Source: Bacteroidota bacterium
GTDB lineage: Bacteria > Bacteroidota > Bacteroidia > Flavobacteriales_D > Crocinitomicaceae
Direction: 5' to 3'
Length of the DNA stretch: 8,025 nucleotides
Assembly: GCA_016866375.1 (NCBI GenBank)
Contig: VGMK01000086.1
Span: forward strand, 1 to 8,025
A program made the position numbers and the translations under genes. The notes beneath the pieces were generated by a model. That model searched no databases, had not been told where the DNA came from, and was given only the letters and a program-made list of their open reading frames with translations. Of the stretch, positions 6,606 through 8,025 are shown one piece after another. The stretch's first letter is position 1; the number at the start of each line of letters is the position of its first letter.

Positions 6606-6635
6606 CTCATTAAGTATCTATATCTTTAAAATGAG
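6606..6635 (+). promoter_or_regulatory. Probable promoter of the lipoprotein gene, flanked by a short inverted repeat
   Basis: TATCTTTA at 6621-6628 matches TAnnTTTG except for the last base and predicts a leader of about 15 bases to the ATG at 6647. No convincing -33 element is seen. CTCATT at 6606-6611 and AATGAG at 6630-6635 are exact reverse complements that bracket the -7 box with an 18-base spacer, a possible weak operator. Confidence 0.4.
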
Positions 6636-6646
6636 TTAGTTAATAA

Positions 6647-7225
6647 ATGCGTTACAAAGTATTTTTATTGTTTTTAACTTTTTTTTCGTGCCATGAGGAG
6701 GAAAATATTAATCGGCAAACTGAGGCCTCTCAGTTCAGAACGCAGGGCATTGAATCTGAAAAATTTGAGGTAAAAAAAATACAAGAGTATGACACTTCAG
6801 AACCTGTAGCTAAACAAAAAGTGATAGAAACAACAAAAGATCGAATTATACCGGTCAGTCGTTCGAGAGGTAAACCTGAAAAGTCGCATCAAATTTTCGC
6901 AGAAATGAGAGAAACTTCACCTGTAAAACTAAACGATTACGAGGTAAAGAAAGAACAATGGAGTACGCTTTATTCTCACGATTCCACTTGGCAAAATTTA
7001 TACAGCATTTCAGAGAAAAGCTTCTTAAAAGGGTGGGAAAATGAGTTTAGGAATAATCCTCCATCCTCAACGAAAGTAAATAAAGCTCTTTTAATCACAA
7101 TATTTAGTCGCCGATTAGAAAAAGTATTTTTCAATTTTCCCTCTTTCATTCAATATTCAATCGATAAATTTTCGAACTCTCAGGCTTTACAAAATTTACA
7201 AACCGATTGGAAGATTGAAAATTGA
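6647..7225 (+). CDS. Predicted lipoprotein of unknown function
   Basis: A 192-residue protein I do not recognise. It starts MRYKVFLLFLTFFSCHEEEN: a short basic and hydrophobic signal with a lipobox-like end at Cys15 (FFSC), as in many Bacteroidota lipoproteins, although Phe at -3 is atypical. Glu17-Glu19 follow the cysteine, resembling the acidic surface-export signals known in Bacteroidota, so display on the outer face of the outer membrane is possible. Residues 20-100 are polar and low in complexity, probably a linker. Residues 100-192 look more folded, rich in aromatics (EQWSTLY, WQNLY, FLKGWENEF, FFNFPSF). It has no second cysteine. It precedes menI by 36 bases on the same strand, but menI has its own promoter, so a link to menaquinone synthesis is not implied. 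Coding status is supported by the uninterrupted frame, signal sequence and promoter. Confidence 0.7.
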   Translation: MRYKVFLLFLTFFSCHEEENINRQTEASQFRTQGIESEKFEVKKIQEYDTSEPVAKQKVIETTKDRIIPVSRSRGKPEKSHQIFAEMRETSPVKLNDYEVKKEQWSTLYSHDSTWQNLYSISEKSFLKGWENEFRNNPPSSTKVNKALLITIFSRRLEKVFFNFPSFIQYSIDKFSNSQALQNLQTDWKIEN

Positions 7226-7249
7226 GGCTGTCTTTTTTTTTCAAATGTG

Positions 7250-7257
7250 TAACTTTG
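7250..7257 (+). promoter_or_regulatory. -7 promoter element of the menI-menF operon
   Basis: TAACTTTG is a perfect TAnnTTTG element, followed by CAGC and then the ATG at 7262. By the usual spacing transcription would begin at or next to the A of the ATG, giving a leaderless mRNA. No clear -33 element is seen; a run of nine T residues (7233-7241) occupies part of that region. The element lies in the 36-base gap after the lipoprotein gene. Confidence 0.6.
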
Positions 7258-7261
7258 CAGC

Positions 7262-7681
7262 ATGAAAATGAGACAAGTATCTATAACTCAGATAAACTCC
7301 ATGAATCAAAATACCCTCATGGAAGTTTTGGGAATCGAATGCATAGAACTGGGTCCTGATTACATCAAATGCCGAATGCCCGTTGATCAACGCACACATC
7401 AACCCATGGGTTTGTTACATGGGGGGGCAAGTGCAGCCTTGATTGAAAGTATCGGATCTATGGGTTCTTCCTTAATAATAGACATGGGAAAATTTCAGCC
7501 TGTTGGATTGGAAGTTAATTGCAATCACATCAGTGGAATTACGGATGGATTCGTAATTGGAACAGGAAAAATCATTCATGCAGGAAAACGAACTCACGTC
7601 TGGAGTGTTAATATTAGCGAAGCAAATACGGATCGATTGATATGTACGGGTCGTTTAACGGTGCTAATTATTGAGAAATAA
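7262..7681 (+). CDS. menI: Hotdog-fold thioesterase, probable DHNA-CoA thioesterase
   Basis: Expected to hydrolyse 1,4-dihydroxy-2-naphthoyl-CoA to the free acid in menaquinone synthesis. The 139-residue protein has the PaaI/YdiI-type hotdog signature: Gln47 in THQPMG, the LLHGGAS loop at 51-57, and the catalytic Glu62 in ESIGS (62-66). VGLEVNCNHI (81-90) follows, which in E. coli MenI (YdiI) reads nearly the same from memory. Length agrees with that family. The next gene, four bases downstream, is an isochorismate synthase, which supports the DHNA-CoA assignment over other acyl-CoA substrates. A second in-frame ATG lies at 7268; 7262 is preferred, but a leaderless transcript could use either. 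A run of seven G (7421-7427) encodes Gly54 and Gly55 of the active-site loop. The main alternative is a thioesterase of the phenylacetate type (PaaI). Confidence 0.88.
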   Translation: MKMRQVSITQINSMNQNTLMEVLGIECIELGPDYIKCRMPVDQRTHQPMGLLHGGASAALIESIGSMGSSLIIDMGKFQPVGLEVNCNHISGITDGFVIGTGKIIHAGKRTHVWSVNISEANTDRLICTGRLTVLIIEK

Positions 7682-7685
7682 TAGA

Positions 7686-8025
7686 ATGTTAATTTATCGA
7701 CTTCCCGGAAAACAGATTGAAAGAAAAAAAGGGCGCTTTGTACCTTGTCAAAATGACGAGTTGGAAGGCTTCGTAATCTCCACGTTTTCTGACCAAAAAT
7801 ATTGGTTATTTAAGGAGGACAATTTTTCAGATTTCCCATTTTTTTTAGGAGAAGAACCTATCGCAATTTCTCAAAAAAAATACTTACACAAAGCCAACCA
7901 ACTCCTCAACGCTATAGGCTCACTCGGGCTGAAAAAAGTTGTATTTTCGAGAGTTAAAACAGAATTTTTTGATACCAATCTTTCGGAAAAATTGTTTTAC
8001 TTTTTGGAGGAAAATTATCCCAATG
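7686..8025 (+). CDS. menF: Isochorismate synthase, N-terminal part, cut by the window end
   Basis: Converts chorismate to isochorismate, the entry step of menaquinone synthesis. The 113 complete codons from the ATG at 7686 show the N-terminal part of the chorismate-binding fold: FVISTFSDQKYWLF (29-42) and, most telling, KYLHKANQLLNAIGSLGLKK (64-83) running into VVFSRVK (85-91), which matches the Y-x-x-x-V ... I-x-x-G-x-x-x-K-V-V-x-SR segment of menaquinone and siderophore isochorismate synthases. The catalytic C-terminal domain lies outside the window, so activity cannot be judged. The start lies four bases after the menI stop, a translationally coupled arrangement. It has no Shine-Dalgarno sequence of its own. 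A siderophore-type EntC or another chorismate-using enzyme is the alternative, but the menI neighbour favours menaquinone. Confidence 0.82.
   Translation, partial: MLIYRLPGKQIERKKGRFVPCQNDELEGFVISTFSDQKYWLFKEDNFSDFPFFLGEEPIAISQKKYLHKANQLLNAIGSLGLKKVVFSRVKTEFFDTNLSEKLFYFLEENYPN

Noticed and set aside
7226..7242. T-run at 7233-7241 as a terminator for the lipoprotein gene
   Set aside because: No stem-loop precedes the T-run, so an intrinsic terminator cannot be supported.
1..8025. CRISPR array, tRNA, insertion sequence, toxin-antitoxin or defence cluster
   Set aside because: I found no regularly spaced repeats, cloverleaf, terminal inverted repeats with a transposase, or paired small genes. 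The gene content is housekeeping and envelope-related.

Overview
The window looks like an ordinary chromosomal stretch from a Bacteroidota bacterium, most likely a flavobacterium or a close relative. The reasons are low GC, upstream sequences carrying the Bacteroidota sigma factor's -7 element (TAnnTTTG) at several gene starts, start codons that mostly lack Shine-Dalgarno sequences, short Ser-Cys lipoproteins, and a menI-menF menaquinone gene pair. I see no mobile element, tRNA, rRNA, CRISPR array or phage gene, and no sign of a defence or biosynthetic cluster.

Layout, left to right. Positions 1-789 (minus) hold the first 263 codons of a biosynthetic-type acetyl-CoA acetyltransferase, whose 3' end lies outside the window. 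It diverges from a 692-residue membrane-anchored von Willebrand A protein (918-2996, plus). That gene converges, with only 6 bases between stop codons, on a FemAB/GNAT-like acyltransferase (3003-3878, minus). The acyltransferase diverges from a small secreted Spy/CpxP-like protein (best start 4005, stop 4403, plus), which ends at a strong hairpin terminator. Next comes a minus-strand block of ndk (6517-6098) followed by prfC (6044-4455), with a clear terminator between the two. To the right of a 129-base divergent promoter region lie a small unrecognised lipoprotein (6647-7225), a hotdog thioesterase of the DHNA-CoA thioesterase type (7262-7681) and, 4 bases later, the start of an isochorismate synthase cut by the window end (7686-8025).

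How the genes fit together. The last two genes form the visible start of a menaquinone operon: isochorismate synthase opens the pathway from chorismate, and the thioesterase releases 1,4-dihydroxy-2-naphthoate from its CoA ester. ndk and prfC are housekeeping genes for nucleotide balance and translation termination. The acetyltransferase serves central acyl-CoA metabolism. The VWA protein, the FemAB-like enzyme, the Spy-like protein and the lipoprotein all suggest envelope functions, but nothing here links them as a pathway.

The most interesting signals are regulatory. A perfect 9-bp inverted repeat brackets the -7 element and start codon of the VWA gene, several -7 elements sit so close to the ATG that leaderless or near-leaderless mRNAs are predicted, and a terminator hairpin separates ndk from prfC and rules out a longer TTG start for prfC. 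I did not find a previously undescribed system.
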